From Euptelea pleiosperma (taxonomy: Eukaryota; Streptophyta; Magnoliopsida; Ranunculales; Eupteleaceae): a DNA stretch of 64,000 nt. The translations under genes and the position numbers were made by a program. Shown here one piece after another: positions 1 to 11,300 of the stretch. The notes below the pieces were generated by a model that searched no databases, was not told where the DNA came from, and saw nothing but the letters and a program-made list of their open reading frames with translations. The stretch's first letter is position 1. Each line of letters starts with the position of its first letter. Location of the stretch: contig CM068546.1 of the NCBI GenBank assembly GCA_035048495.1, positions 11,786,435 through 11,850,434 of the forward strand. Reading direction: 5' to 3'.

Positions 1-520
1 GTCGCCCGGCCCAGCCCGATCCAGCCCGTTAAGGTTTTGGATCAGACTTGGGCTTAGGATTTGAGCCTACAGTCCAGCCCGTAAAGAAATCTTGTGGGTT
101 GGGATTGTTCGGCCCATGAAGCGGCTCATTTCATCCAAACTTTAAAATTTAAAATGTTAAAATACCCCCTCCCTCCTCAAATTTGAATTTTACAATATCC
201 CCCTCCCCCAAAATTAAAAATTAAAAATTTTCTCTCCACTCTCCCCTTAAAAATTGTGATTTTTTTAGTCTCTTTTTCAAAGTCCTTTGAAAATAGGTCC
301 AGTCTGTAAGTCTAGCCCGCGGCCCGGTCCAATTGCCCTAGCCTGAGGCTTGGTTCAAGGGCCCGACCTAAGATCAGGCCGCGGGCTGGGATTGGGCTTC
401 AAAAGTTTTGTAGAGCCCGGCCCGTGGCCCAGTCCTCTTCAACTTTAGTCCACTTGCCCGGTCCGAGTTAGGCCAGGCCCAACTCAAGCTCAGCCCGATG
501 GGCCAAATTGCCACCCTTAA
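1..520. repeat. GC-rich dispersed repeat, left end outside window
   Basis: Repeated GGCCC/AGCCCG words make this stretch far more GC-rich than its neighbours. It ends near 510-520 with a GGGCCAAATTGCCACCCTTA-like terminus typical of plant MITE or foldback repeats. A related run of GGGCTGGGCC words occurs at about 24243-24372. No coding potential is visible. The family is not identified. Confidence 0.5.
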
Positions 521-1051
521 GTGAGAGAGTGAAAGAGATTGAGAGAGGAAACTATTGTAACCCTAATTTTTAGAGATAGTGAAAAAGCTCTTTTCTATTC
601 TCTCTAATTTTGTTGGTTCGTAAAAGGTTGATTTGCAACAAATACGCTGTCTGCATTATCCAAAATTGAGTCGAAATCGAAATTGAAAACACTAGTTCCG
701 GTTCCACATTTTTGGAAATTAACTAAAAAGAACTGAACTGAAAATAACATTTCTAATTCTGAGTAGTTTGATATGGACCCGAAACCGATAGGAACCGGAA
801 CTGAACCAATAGGAAAACGGAATCGATATATGAATATAGTGTTAAAATTATAATATTATCAAGATTGTGACCAATATACCCTGAACTGGAATCAACAGAA
901 ACAAATAATCAGTTTCAATTCCGGATCCATCATTTTAAGAATCAGAATCATTGAAGTTTGATTTTCTGTTTTATAAAGTAAAAGTGATCACAAAAACTGG
1001 TACCAGAAATGTATGCATAAGATGAAAAAGTCATAATTAAGAAAAAGACAA
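521..1051. other. Intergenic, nothing recognised
   Basis: AT-rich sequence with short ACCGGTTCC/GGAACCGG-type inverted words between about 690 and 930, suggesting an old foldback repeat. No gene or RNA is supported. Confidence 0.4.
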
Positions 1052-1358
1052 CTTAGGGAATGTTTGATTGCATAGAAGATTTTCTCGAGAAAATACATCT
1101 GGGAAATGCCTTAAATGGCTGGTTGATTGCAACTAAGAACACATATTTCAATCATGTGAGAAAATAAAGGCGTATTTTCAGGTGGAAATGAATTCTCACC
1201 TATGTGAATGGGAAATGAATTCCGGGCTTAGTAGGGAAAACTATTCAGATTTAAATGGCTTGGTAGGGAAAATTATACAAAGTCAAAATGGCTATCTAAC
1301 AATGTGTTTTCCCAAGAAAAATGCAATTTTTCCACTTGGCAATCAAACACGCCCTTAG
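1052..1358. mobile_element. MITE, family 2 (TTTGATTGC termini)
   Basis: The left end reads TTAGGGAATGTTTGATTGC. The right end, reverse-complemented, reads CTAAGGGCGTGTTTGATTGC, so the two ends are terminal inverted repeats. A second copy lies at 20039-20347. There is no coding capacity. The termini resemble hAT-type MITEs, but the superfamily is inferred only. Confidence 0.65.
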
Positions 1359-1644
1359 TGCAAATCTCTAAGGCAATCGATTCCAACATATGTTGTGTGT
1401 GGAATTGGTGTCTTGAATTCTATATGGGGAAAATTTAGTCGCACCCCACGAATTGTGAGTGCACCTCGACCTGTTGAAAGCACTCCACGAATTGTGCTTC
1501 AATTTGCTTAATTTACGAAAATGCCTTCTACAAGTTAACCTCACGATCACCGCGTGCAACTTCATGCAAGCATTCAGGCAGGGCTGGTTCTATCTTAAGG
1601 CCATTAAGGCGGTCGCCTAAGGCCCCTTGGTGAGAGAAGGCCCC

Positions 1645-1895
1645 CCCCCAGCATAGGTCCCACTAACCACATGGATTTTTAGCCCACCCCTTATTGGATA
1701 TACAAACCCAAAATCAACCTGATTGATTATCTCTAGTCATAGATTTTAGTACTTTCTAGGACACGATTCTAGCCGTTGATTCAAGCATTTTTTGGATAGT
1801 AAATCCAATGGCTAAAAATCATCAATCAAGCTGATTTTTAGTGTGTTTATCCACCAATGGGTAGGCTGAACATCCATGCAGTCATTGTGCCCAAA
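1645..1895. mobile_element. Foldback MITE, family 1 subtype, nested in the MULE-like element
   Basis: The left arm (ccactaaccacatggat...ggatatacaaac...cctgattgattat) and right arm (atcaatcaagctgattt...gtttatccaccaatggg...catccatgcagtcattg) are inverted copies around a short loop. The same arms recur, more or less truncated, near 15621 and 24715. No coding capacity. Confidence 0.6.
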
Positions 1896-2140
1896 AAATG
1901 ATCTATGCAGGGCCACGAGAGTCCTTTGCATCGATTGCACCTGGAGTCCTGTGCATCTAAATTTTTTTCTGTAGTTTTTTATTATCGATAATAGTTTTTA
2001 TATAAAGATTTCCAATAATATTGAGAGTTTAATTATTTAATTAATACCATATATTAATATTTAAAATATAACAAAAAGACCTTATATAGAGTTTTTGCCT
2101 TATCCTCAACTTGTATTGAGACGGCCCTACATTCAGGGAC

Positions 2141-2435
2141 CCCGTGGCACACTTCTAGAGGACCCTGACCATATGGATGATTGGCCAATCCCTAGGTAGA
2201 TCTACAAACCAAAAAACAGCCTGATTAGTGATTTCTAGGCATTGGATTTGAGTTATTTTCATGGGTTGATTTTAACCGTGGAAATTTTAGAATTATTGAC
2301 CATAATATGAGGTACAATGATCCAAAGGTTTGAAATCACTAATCAGGCTGATTTTTGTTTTGTAGGTCCACCTGGGGATTGGAAAAACATCCATACGGTC
2401 AGAGTCTTCTAAGAGTGTGCCATGTGGCTCATATT
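2141..2435. mobile_element. Foldback MITE, family 1
   Basis: About 100-base inverted arms begin GTGGCACACTTCTAGAGGAC and end in the complement of GTCTTCTAAGAGTGTGCCAT. Both arms contain the words CAGCCTGATTAGTGATTT and ATCCCTAGGTGG/CCTGGGGATTGG. Related copies are at 4205, 14743, 41780 and 53900, with half copies at 15211 and 40081. It lies within the MULE-like element. Confidence 0.75.
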
Positions 2436-2611
2436 ACGCACTGTCATCAAAGTTCTACTCTAAAAAAAATCACATCTATTATTTGTCAACATAATTGTCA
2501 AATGGATTACCAAAAAAATAAATTGTCGGATGAAATTTTAGTTTGGGTGCCCTCATATTTCATGGTGCCCTCGCAATTCAAGGGGTGCGACTAAAATTTC
2601 CCTTCTATATG

Positions 2612-3477
2612 GGCCTATGCAAAGTTAAGAAGGCGGACAGAGCCTGCTGAATCAAGACACCGTGTTGTTTGGGCGGTGCCACCGGTCCAAAAAAAATTTG
2701 GCAAGTTCTTTTTGGGAAATTTGATGGTTTCCTATTTTGTGCGGGTTTCCTGGTTGATTTTAACCGTGAGTTATTTGAGTTTAGTGAAAAAGCTCTCGAT
2801 CGTCATCGTCCGTGGAGTTAGTAGTGAACTATGTAAAATCTTGTGTTTCTTGTGCGTGTGATTGCTTTTTCATTTTTGTGGTTTTCATCGTGTGTGGTCG
2901 ATCCTCATTTCTACAACACACCATATACACTAAGATTCTAGGCATTATCAAGAAAATTTCTCTAAACTATATAGAACTGAATATTACCACTAAGTCAAGG
3001 TGAAGTAAAGATTCTCAAAACAGTTTAATTGAAGTATACTTTCTTATATGTCAAGTCCATTTTCATGAAAAATGGCATTCCATTAATTGAATATAAGGGT
3101 ATTCTTGACATTTTGACAGAATCCAAAAGCTCACAACTAGTTTTGTCAAAACAACAATACTAGCTTCTACACATAGAACAACACTTCTCCAGCATGATTT
3201 GCCAAACACTATTCTAGAAAAACGCACTTCTCAGCAGCTGTTTCTAGGACTTCTGCAGAAGCACTTTTCCATAATGCTTTTGGAGAAACATTCCCATACA
3301 GACCCCAAATGGCCAAAACAAGCACTTAAGATAAGTTTTAAGCTTATCTAACCGCAGCTATAGTATGGTTCACAAGTGTTAAAAGTACCATTTGTTGGTA
3401 TTATGGACAAAATAGTGTTGTGTAATATTCCTTAAGTGATATGTCGTGTATCACATGCTTTGAGACTTTTTATATAA
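2612..3477. other. Intergenic, nothing recognised
   Basis: AT-rich sequence with only short ORFs (60 codons or so) of no recognisable product. No repeat ends or RNA genes seen. Confidence 0.4.
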
Positions 3478-3858
3478 GGGTCTGGTCGGGTCGGGGGGGG
3501 GGGGACACCCATTTTTGGCGTACCCACATAGAAGATGAATCGATGGCTGATTTTTGGTGGGTATGATCTCCTCGCCATGCATAGAGATCACCCCCAACAA
3601 AAAATTAGCCAATTCTGAAATTTCTAACCCCATCAAATGTGGTTTTCAAGTTACACGGTAAAAATCGACGGTCCATAATTCTTCAGCTTCTAAACCAGTC
3701 TATGAATATCAGAATGATTTGAATTTTTGTGAGGACGATCTCCTCACCATAGAGATCATCCTCACCAAAAATCAGTCATTGATTCACCTTCTATGTGGGT
3801 ACGCCAAAATGAGTGTAAAAAATGGGGGTAGAAAATGGGTGTCCCCCAAGCCGACCTT
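3478..3858. mobile_element. Foldback MITE with poly-G near its left end
   Basis: The left segment (GGACACCCATTTTTGGCG, TACCCACATAGAAG, GATCTCCTCGCC) is mirrored by the right segment (GGCGAGG-like GAGATCGTCC, CTTCTATGTGGGTACGCC, ATGGGTGTCCCCC). A run of twelve G lies at about 3493-3504. Short ORFs across it are by-products of the inverted arms. Confidence 0.65.
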
Positions 3859-4204
3859 TTATATAAATAGGCGTTAAGGCTTTTTATACAAACATGACAT
3901 ATGTTCAAGGTTCAGTAAACATTTATAAGTTTTCAAGTTTTTTTTTAAGTTCATTACCATACAGACGAAAATATACTTTCAAAATAAGTTTTGTTACAAA
4001 CATTTTCTTTTGAAAAAGTTTTCCTCTTGAAAAATAGATAATGTGAACCGTATGGAGCCTTATGCAAAAAAATGTTTCTAGAAAACTTATTTAGGGCAGC
4101 CACATAGAGCCTAAAGGTGTTACTCTTTTTTTTTTTTTTCTTTTTTAATTGCACGTGCATCATTTGGGCCTCTCTTCTATTACCTATAACTTGTTCTTCA
4201 TGCT
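3859..4204. other. Intergenic, nothing recognised
   Basis: AT-rich sequence with a T-rich run around 4124-4146. No gene or element end is supported. Confidence 0.4.
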
Positions 4205-4499
4205 AAATATTGCCACATGGCACACTCTTCCCGGCCATTGACCCATGAATGTTTGGCTAACCCCTTGTTAACACATACAAAATCACCCTCATAGTTGATT
4301 CCTATCCATTGAATTAGCTTTTTTGCATAGGCTTCATGACCAGGCCCATGGGTAAAAAAAATACTAGGTTTAAAGCCCATGATGAAAAAAAATGCTCAAA
4401 TCCAACGGTAAGGAATCGCCAATAAGTTTTGTTATGTAGGTTCATGAATAGGTGGGCCAAACATTCATGGGGTTAGAAAGTGTGTCAGCATGTGTCCAA
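4205..4499. mobile_element. Foldback MITE, family 1 (diverged)
   Basis: Starts TTGCCACATGGCACACTCTT and ends with the inverted AAAGTGTGTCAGCATGTG. The middle carries CATTGAATTAGC and the AATCCAACGGTAAGG word typical of this family. The arms are more diverged than in the 14743 copy. Confidence 0.6.
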
Positions 4500-5371
4500 C
4501 GGATGAGTACGTAAGGGTATCATTAAGTGTAGTATTCTTGTTATTTAGCTGTAGAAAATCTGCCAACGCGACGCCGGTGATGTAGTGCAGTTGGAATTGC
4601 ATAGTCAGGGATTATTTGAATGAGTAGCCCATTCAGTATGCACCGGTCCAGCTGCTTTAAGCACGTTGATGCTCTGCAATCAGCTTTGCTTGGAGATCCA
4701 AGGAGAACTATTCGAGTTGATCCTCTCAAAGTCCCACAACTTCTCTACATTGCAGTTTCTGCATCAAGAGTGTGAACGTCGTATTGTATCGTCATCCATG
4801 GTGATCTTACCAACCTTCATCCCTTGCTTTCTATCACTTAAAGCAGCAGTCCTTTGCCCAAGTACCAAAGGCAAGGCAAGATGCAACAGTCACCACAATC
4901 CATAAAAGGAAAACATACGAATGAGCCTGAATACACGCCAGAGAGCAGTTACCGAGCCCCAGACTACAAGGCTGTCAGATGCCACGCAAAAGCTCCTGAT
5001 ATCGGTGCAAACTTTTGCCTTCAGATGTAGGCAATGGAGTCTTCCAAGAGGAATGCTAGCAACACGTGCTATCTCATGTCGCTCCTGAAATTGTAATGTC
5101 ACTGCTGACATTGGATATAGGAGATATACTTATATGGGTTATTTCTCAATCCACAGCTGAGGAAGCCAAAATGCTAGCCTGGAGGATAGTCTTAAAAAAA
5201 TAATAAATAATAAATACAAAAGATCAAAAACGAACATGACAGCGTTTTCTGAAAAAAAAATTGTTCACTGTATTTATGCTAGAACAAGACCTTTTCTCTT
5301 CATCTTCATCAAAGTTACGTAAAATTTAAGATAAATATGTAACACACTGAATAAAGATAAATATTTAGAGA
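4500..5371 (-). other. 3' flank of the receptor kinase, possible 3' UTR
   Basis: The kinase stop codon is at 5372-5374, so its 3' UTR must start here on the minus strand. The part from about 4540 to 5165 is clearly less AT-rich than other intergenic DNA, and overlapping short ORFs run on both strands. That would fit a spliced or extended 3' UTR, or a decayed gene fragment. I recognise no protein in it and see no sure poly(A) signal. Transcript data would decide. Confidence 0.3.
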
Positions 5372-8300
5372 TCAATTTACATGTTCCCTAGTTGCTAGGA
5401 ATGAAAGCTGAATGCTGTAGGCATCTTTGAGCTCTGCCAATACCTCTGCTATTGTTGGCCTCTGCGATGCATCTCTTTCTACAGACCTTGAAGCAACAGA
5501 GGCCGCCTTTCTCATGCTTTCTAAATCGAAACTTCCTTTCAAGCACTCATCAACTATCTCAAAAGCACCAGCTTGCAAGTGAGGCTTAGCCTGCAGTTGT
5601 CGAATCAAATTCCACAAAAAAGTATAATCATTCAGAAACTAGAATAAGGTCAGACCAAAAATTTCAACTTCTATGTTCTCTTTGATCTCCCGAGTCACAA
5701 CTGAACATAAACACAACATGTAAACAAATATTATTGATGCGGTGGTATGAGTATTATGACAGAAGAACTTAACTATTAGATTGGCTTCAAGGAGAAATTT
5801 TAAATCAATGAACATTTTAAGACTTGGTAGCAGTTGCTTTCTTTTTCCACATCTTTAATGAGGAAACATAGAAGACAGTGGCTCCCAGTAGTCAAGCAGA
5901 GAGGGCCCAAACCTCAAAGCGACAAGTCAAGAAGTTCAACCTTGAGATTCAGGTTTCTTCCTAACCTACCTAACAAAGAAAAGGGAATTATTGCAAAGGC
6001 AAGGCAGATGATAAAACATGAATGGTCGCAAAATTGACACAAAACACTTGTCGATGAGCCTGAAAAGGACATTGATGAGTGGACAACCATGATAGTGGTG
6101 ACAGTGGCGTGATGATGATAATAAACGAGGAGGCAATGCAAAGTAGGGAGGAAGTGGTTGTCAAGTGTTGGCATTAGGCCGCAAGCTTGGATGATAACCT
6201 ATTTTAGAGGTTTGGGACTTCGTAAGGATGCTCCTATGACGGGATATGACCCGTATACTCAGTACTATGGGCTTATTAGTACTTCTTCCCTTGCCGCTAC
6301 AATTAGTATACCAATCATTGATATCAACATAATGATTGGGACGATAATGATGATTTAGGGGCCTGTTCTGGTTCTATGTAGATCCGAGACCAGAATTCCT
6401 TTAACAACTTGATTTTAGTGTTTATCCTGAATAGATCATAAAGAATATCCGTAAACTACTGATTGGCAGAAATGAGGAATTTTGAGAGTACCCATAAGAC
6501 CAAATTGTAGGAATCTGGAGAGCCAGCATGACTCAGCGGTTCTCGCCCGCAAATGAGCTCCAAAAGAACAACACCAAAGCTGTAGATGTCACTTTTCTCG
6601 GTTAACTGCTGGGTGGAATAATATCTGCAGATAAAAGTGAGAGTAAGGGACAAGTGTCATCAAGAATCAATCAAATGTACACTTCAGAGACTTACTCAGG
6701 GTCAAGATAACCAGCAGTGCCCTTGACAACAGTGGTCACATGAGTTGCGTCTGCCTGAGGTACTTGCTTAGAGAGGCCAAAGTCACAGACCTTGGCATTC
6801 ATCTCTGAGTCCAAAAGGATGTTGCTGCACTTTACATCACGGTGTATGATTCGTGGATTGCTCCCATTGTGTAAGTAATCCAAACCTTACAAAGAAACAA
6901 GGTTCAGGGAGATAATCGTATACTTTGAATCCTCTATATTAATAATATAATGAGTAACACAAGGAAAAAGAAATCCAAGATACGGCACAATGGCTAATGA
7001 CAGTTACAAGAGCTATTTATCATAAAATTCTATTAAATGTAGAGTTTTAAATATTGTTATCAATGTGTACTGATTGCCAGAAGAACATCTGTATCAAACC
7101 AATACACATGCATATATGACGATTGACATTGAAAAGACCTGGAAAATATATAAAAAAACATATACTTAAAAAAAAACCTTAAAAGGCTATAATATACATG
7201 ATAGTTAAAGATTTCAAAAAATATGTTAATTAAATAAAGACAAAAGTGAACTAGAAGTGAGGTCATTTATGTCAAAAATGTGAAAAATGTTTACTGAAAC
7301 TCTGGAAGTAGTAAAAAGCCCACTGGAAAAATCAATTCCCTAAATAATAATCTATGTAAGAATGATATGGACTGATCTGTCATTGTCCGACACATACGAG
7401 GTGTCTGACATGATGCCATCAAGAAGCCCAAAACACAAACACAACCATACACATGTATATATCATAAAGTAATTAAATATATTTAAATCAGAAACTTTTC
7501 TCAAAAAAAAGAAGGAAAGAAACAAATGATAAGTAAAAGAAAACATTTCTATACACCATCGAGCTATCCAATAACTTAATTAGATCCATAAGAGGGAGGA
7601 TTACCAAACAACCATAGCCGTTTCTAAGTCTAACAACTTATAAACTATTGTATGGAGGATGAAACAGACCAACCCTCCTTTAGAAATCAATTTTCAATCA
7701 TTAATATAAAGAGTGTCACTTCCACTCATGTCAAGATGTCTGTCTGGATGTATCAATAGATTTGATACGCGTATAGGTGTTGATATGTATTGATACAGCC
7801 AAAAAAAGGAATGGTTGTGTCCGTGTTATAATAACATTAATAATGTATACTATTCATCCTTTCAAATAAATTTACAGAAAATGGAAAGTATTCTATAATG
7901 GATCATAGATTGGTCTAGAAGAGCTATGACGATGTATCATGTAACATTTTATGCTAGATCTACTATGTTCTACACCATTTTTTTTGTCAAAAAACAAAAA
8001 GTGGTCAAGAACTTACCTTCTAAAAGCTTAATGTAGATCTTTCAATTTGTGATTTGATGTGGAGTAGATGTGTTCTAGACCAACATATTAGATAAAAGTT
8101 GTAAGGGAGGGAATAAGAGTTTAAGAGGATTATAAATCCTTGGGTTCAATATGTATCATTCATATGCAGCTATGGATTCAATACCCTGGATAAGAACTGA
8201 TATGCACCGTATTGATGGAAACTTAAAACCAGTCATATATCTATTCAATACACTCTAGTACTAGGTTATTCTATTGGTTGTTACTCAATAACCAGTTGCA

Positions 8301-11300
8301 AGATCAGATTCTGTTTTACATACAAAATCTTTCAGGATCATTCAATTGTTTGCACTGAAGCTAACATTTTCAGAATTGTAAGGATTGAAAAAAGAAAAAA
8401 CCAGTTACTTGATTACTAAGGAATGGGAAGTACAAAGTTCCTGGTTTCTTTTTTTCCTTTATTTATTGTTTTTCTAAAGAACCCTTGCTTAAAAGTTAGA
8501 CAGCACAAAAGGTTTACCTTTTGCAGCATCAACAGCAATCTTCAGTCTGCGAACCCAGCTTAATGTTAATTTTTTACTGTTTTGACCTGAAACAGTGGTT
8601 TAGTTCAAATTATACAAAGAAATATCACTTAAAATTGGAGAAGCTCCAAGTAGATTACAAGAATGGATGTGGAGATCAAAAATAGAGGAAGAAATCGATT
8701 ATCAATTTTTCATCACAGCATACCGTAAAGATTATCAGCCAATGATCCACCAGGTAAATACTCATAGACCAGTATTTGTTGCTTTGATTCGTAACAAAAT
8801 CCTTCCAAGGATACAAGATTCTGATGGCGAACTTGTGACAAAAGATACACCTGTAGACCCACATAATGAAGAAAAATAAGGAAGTCTAAACGCTAACTGC
8901 TAGTCTTAAGTGCAGATCAACAGTATCACCAAGCTGAATGTGAGAACCAGAGGAACCTGAAACCTTCCTTTAACCAATGTTTCTGTTTTCCTTGAGTTAG
9001 TATTATTACAAGGAAATATTTTGCAGAAATTAAGAAGTACTTCACAAAACAAAGAGGAATTTAGTTTTTTTGTGAGAAGCAAATCTAAGAACGGAATTTT
9101 TTTTAAACATGGCATGGAAGCATGGTCCAATTTTGTTATTTATATTTGGTCCTTGAAAGATCCAAATGGCATAGAAGCATATTCAAGTTAGCATCACCAT
9201 AAAAGAGCAGTGACATGGACAGAAGCATATTGGTAAATTAGCTTGGGAGTAGAGACATATTTGTAGGTCTCGTGTAGTGTACTCAAAACATAATGAATAA
9301 GGTGAAGGAATCAAGAACCGCATTAAGTTAGAAGGAATCAAATCAAGGTGAATAATCTCCCAAAAGATACTTGAAAGGCGGTAAAACAGAAACAAAACAA
9401 CTTAACTAAAACAGCATATAAATCATAGTCACAGAAATCAATGGACCAAGTTTGGATTAACATCGATATTTCAAACTAATTTCATCATGTATATATTTCC
9501 TGCAGCTCAGACTCTCCTCCACTGTTGTTTTTCAAATTGACTTCAGTCAAATGATATTAAACAACCTAAGCTCCGCGATCACCTTCTTATGTTTGATCCA
9601 TACATAACATGGTTATCCCCCAATAGGAAATTCAAATTAACATAATAGTCGGTCCTAAGGCAGATGACTGATCAATCTGTTAACCATGTTCGATAAATGG
9701 GTTGTATATACGATGCTTAATATGCATAATCATTATATACTCTTTTCCTTTTTTGGGTAGGCAAGCAAAGAGTACCATTAATTTTATTTATTTATTTATT
9801 TGATTTGATAGTTAAGCTCAAATTGAACCTAGATCATTAATTTTAATCCTTAAACCCCATTTTACTTACTTCAATTCTTCCATCAAGTACCCTTACTAAC
9901 CATGTATAAAAGAATGGGATCCCTCAAATGATTAATCCAAATTTCCCATCTTCCTTCTAGGAAAAAGAATATACGATAAGTTTTAATAATCTCGTGACCG
10001 TGAACAGAGTGATAGTCAACATGCTGATATGGAGGCAAGATGAACCCACGCGTCACAAAATGTTTAGAACTTTAGATTATTATTAACCAAAATGCATCAA
10101 GGGTATCCTTATCTCTATCATTGCTAAGCCATAAAAGTAACTGAAGTGCAGAAACTGCATCACATCAAAAGGGAAAATTTGCTTAAAGTGTTTAGATAAT
10201 GAACCTCGTTGATAAAGGAGTCAGCCCCAAGTTGGGTTCGGTCGAACCGCACTTTCACAGCAATTAGTTTTCCATCTGGAAGTTTTCCAAGGTAGACAGA
10301 TCCAAAACTACCACGGCCTATAACCTCCTTAAAGTTGTTTGTAGCTGCTTTGATCTCTTTATAAGATAAAACTTTTGCTGCATTCCAGTTCCGCATATCT
10401 ATTGCCATCCCTGAACATTAAAAGCAGCAAGATTTTATCAAATTGCAGAGATAATCTCATAATAATACTATATGTGAATTTTGAACTTTGCATACTAGCA
10501 GCAAGATTTTATCAAATTGCAGAGATAATCTCATAATAATACTATATGTGAATTTTGAACTTTGCATACTTGGTGCAGATGTGAGTCCAGTTCCTTTTTT
10601 CTTTCTTCTGTACAAGAATACGATAAGTGCAATAACGAGAAGCGCACATAAAGCTCCGCCAATTGCACCAATTATAACTGCCTTCCGATTATGGCTACTA
10701 TGCTTCTTTGTGCTAAAGATTGTAACCTGTGGTGTCTGAATTGAAGGATTGTTTGAAAGATCATTGCATGATGACGAGGAGCCGGAGAACGAAAGGCACA
10801 AATTCCCTGATGTTCTGCACAAAAGAGATGCATAAAAATGTTGAAATGTATAAACCAAAAACAATAAAATATCAATATCATACCTAACTTCCAAACTTTC
10901 CCTGTCCAAAGACTGTGGTAGGGTGCCTTGAAGTTGATTATTTTCCAGATTTCTGAAGAAGATATCATATAAGTTGAAGCACATCTGTCAATCAGAAGTA
11001 TATCACTAGTTGATATTATTATTTTCACTTACAGTAAGTGAAGGTCCTTTAAATTTCCCAAGCTATCTGGAACCGTTCCATTTAAACTATTGTTTTGCAA
11101 ATCCCTTCATAAAGAACAAACAGAATGCAACATTATTATCAACTTCTGTGTCCATCTGCAGGACCAGAATAAGAAAGATGGAAATGAGTGTTGACTGCTG
11201 TGCCCATATGTATGTTCAGAAGCATGAAGTGCCCTTTTTAACATGATGGTGAGATGTGGTCACTGAGATGGATGAGTGGCAATACTAGGAAAGGAGAATA

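Larger units (their letters stand above)
1427..2602. mobile_element. Non-autonomous Mutator-like element with 9-bp TSD
   Basis: The left end starts GGGAAAATTTAGTCGCACC. The right end, reverse-complemented, starts GGGAAATTTTAGTCGCACC, and similarity continues for about 50 bases. Both ends are flanked by the same 9 bases, TTCTATATG (1418-1426 and 2603-2611). A 9-bp target duplication with a GGGAAA terminus is the usual signature of Mutator-like elements. No transposase ORF is present. Two smaller foldback elements sit inside it (about 1645-1895 and 2141-2435). Confidence 0.75.

Noticed and set aside
4541..5111. Short ORFs on both strands downstream of the receptor kinase as separate genes
   Set aside because: No start context, domain or splice pattern supports them. 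The region is more likely 3' UTR or flank.
10672..11028. 118-codon minus ORF overlapping exons 9 and 10
   Set aside because: It is in the wrong frame relative to conserved LRR and membrane-segment exons and crosses introns.
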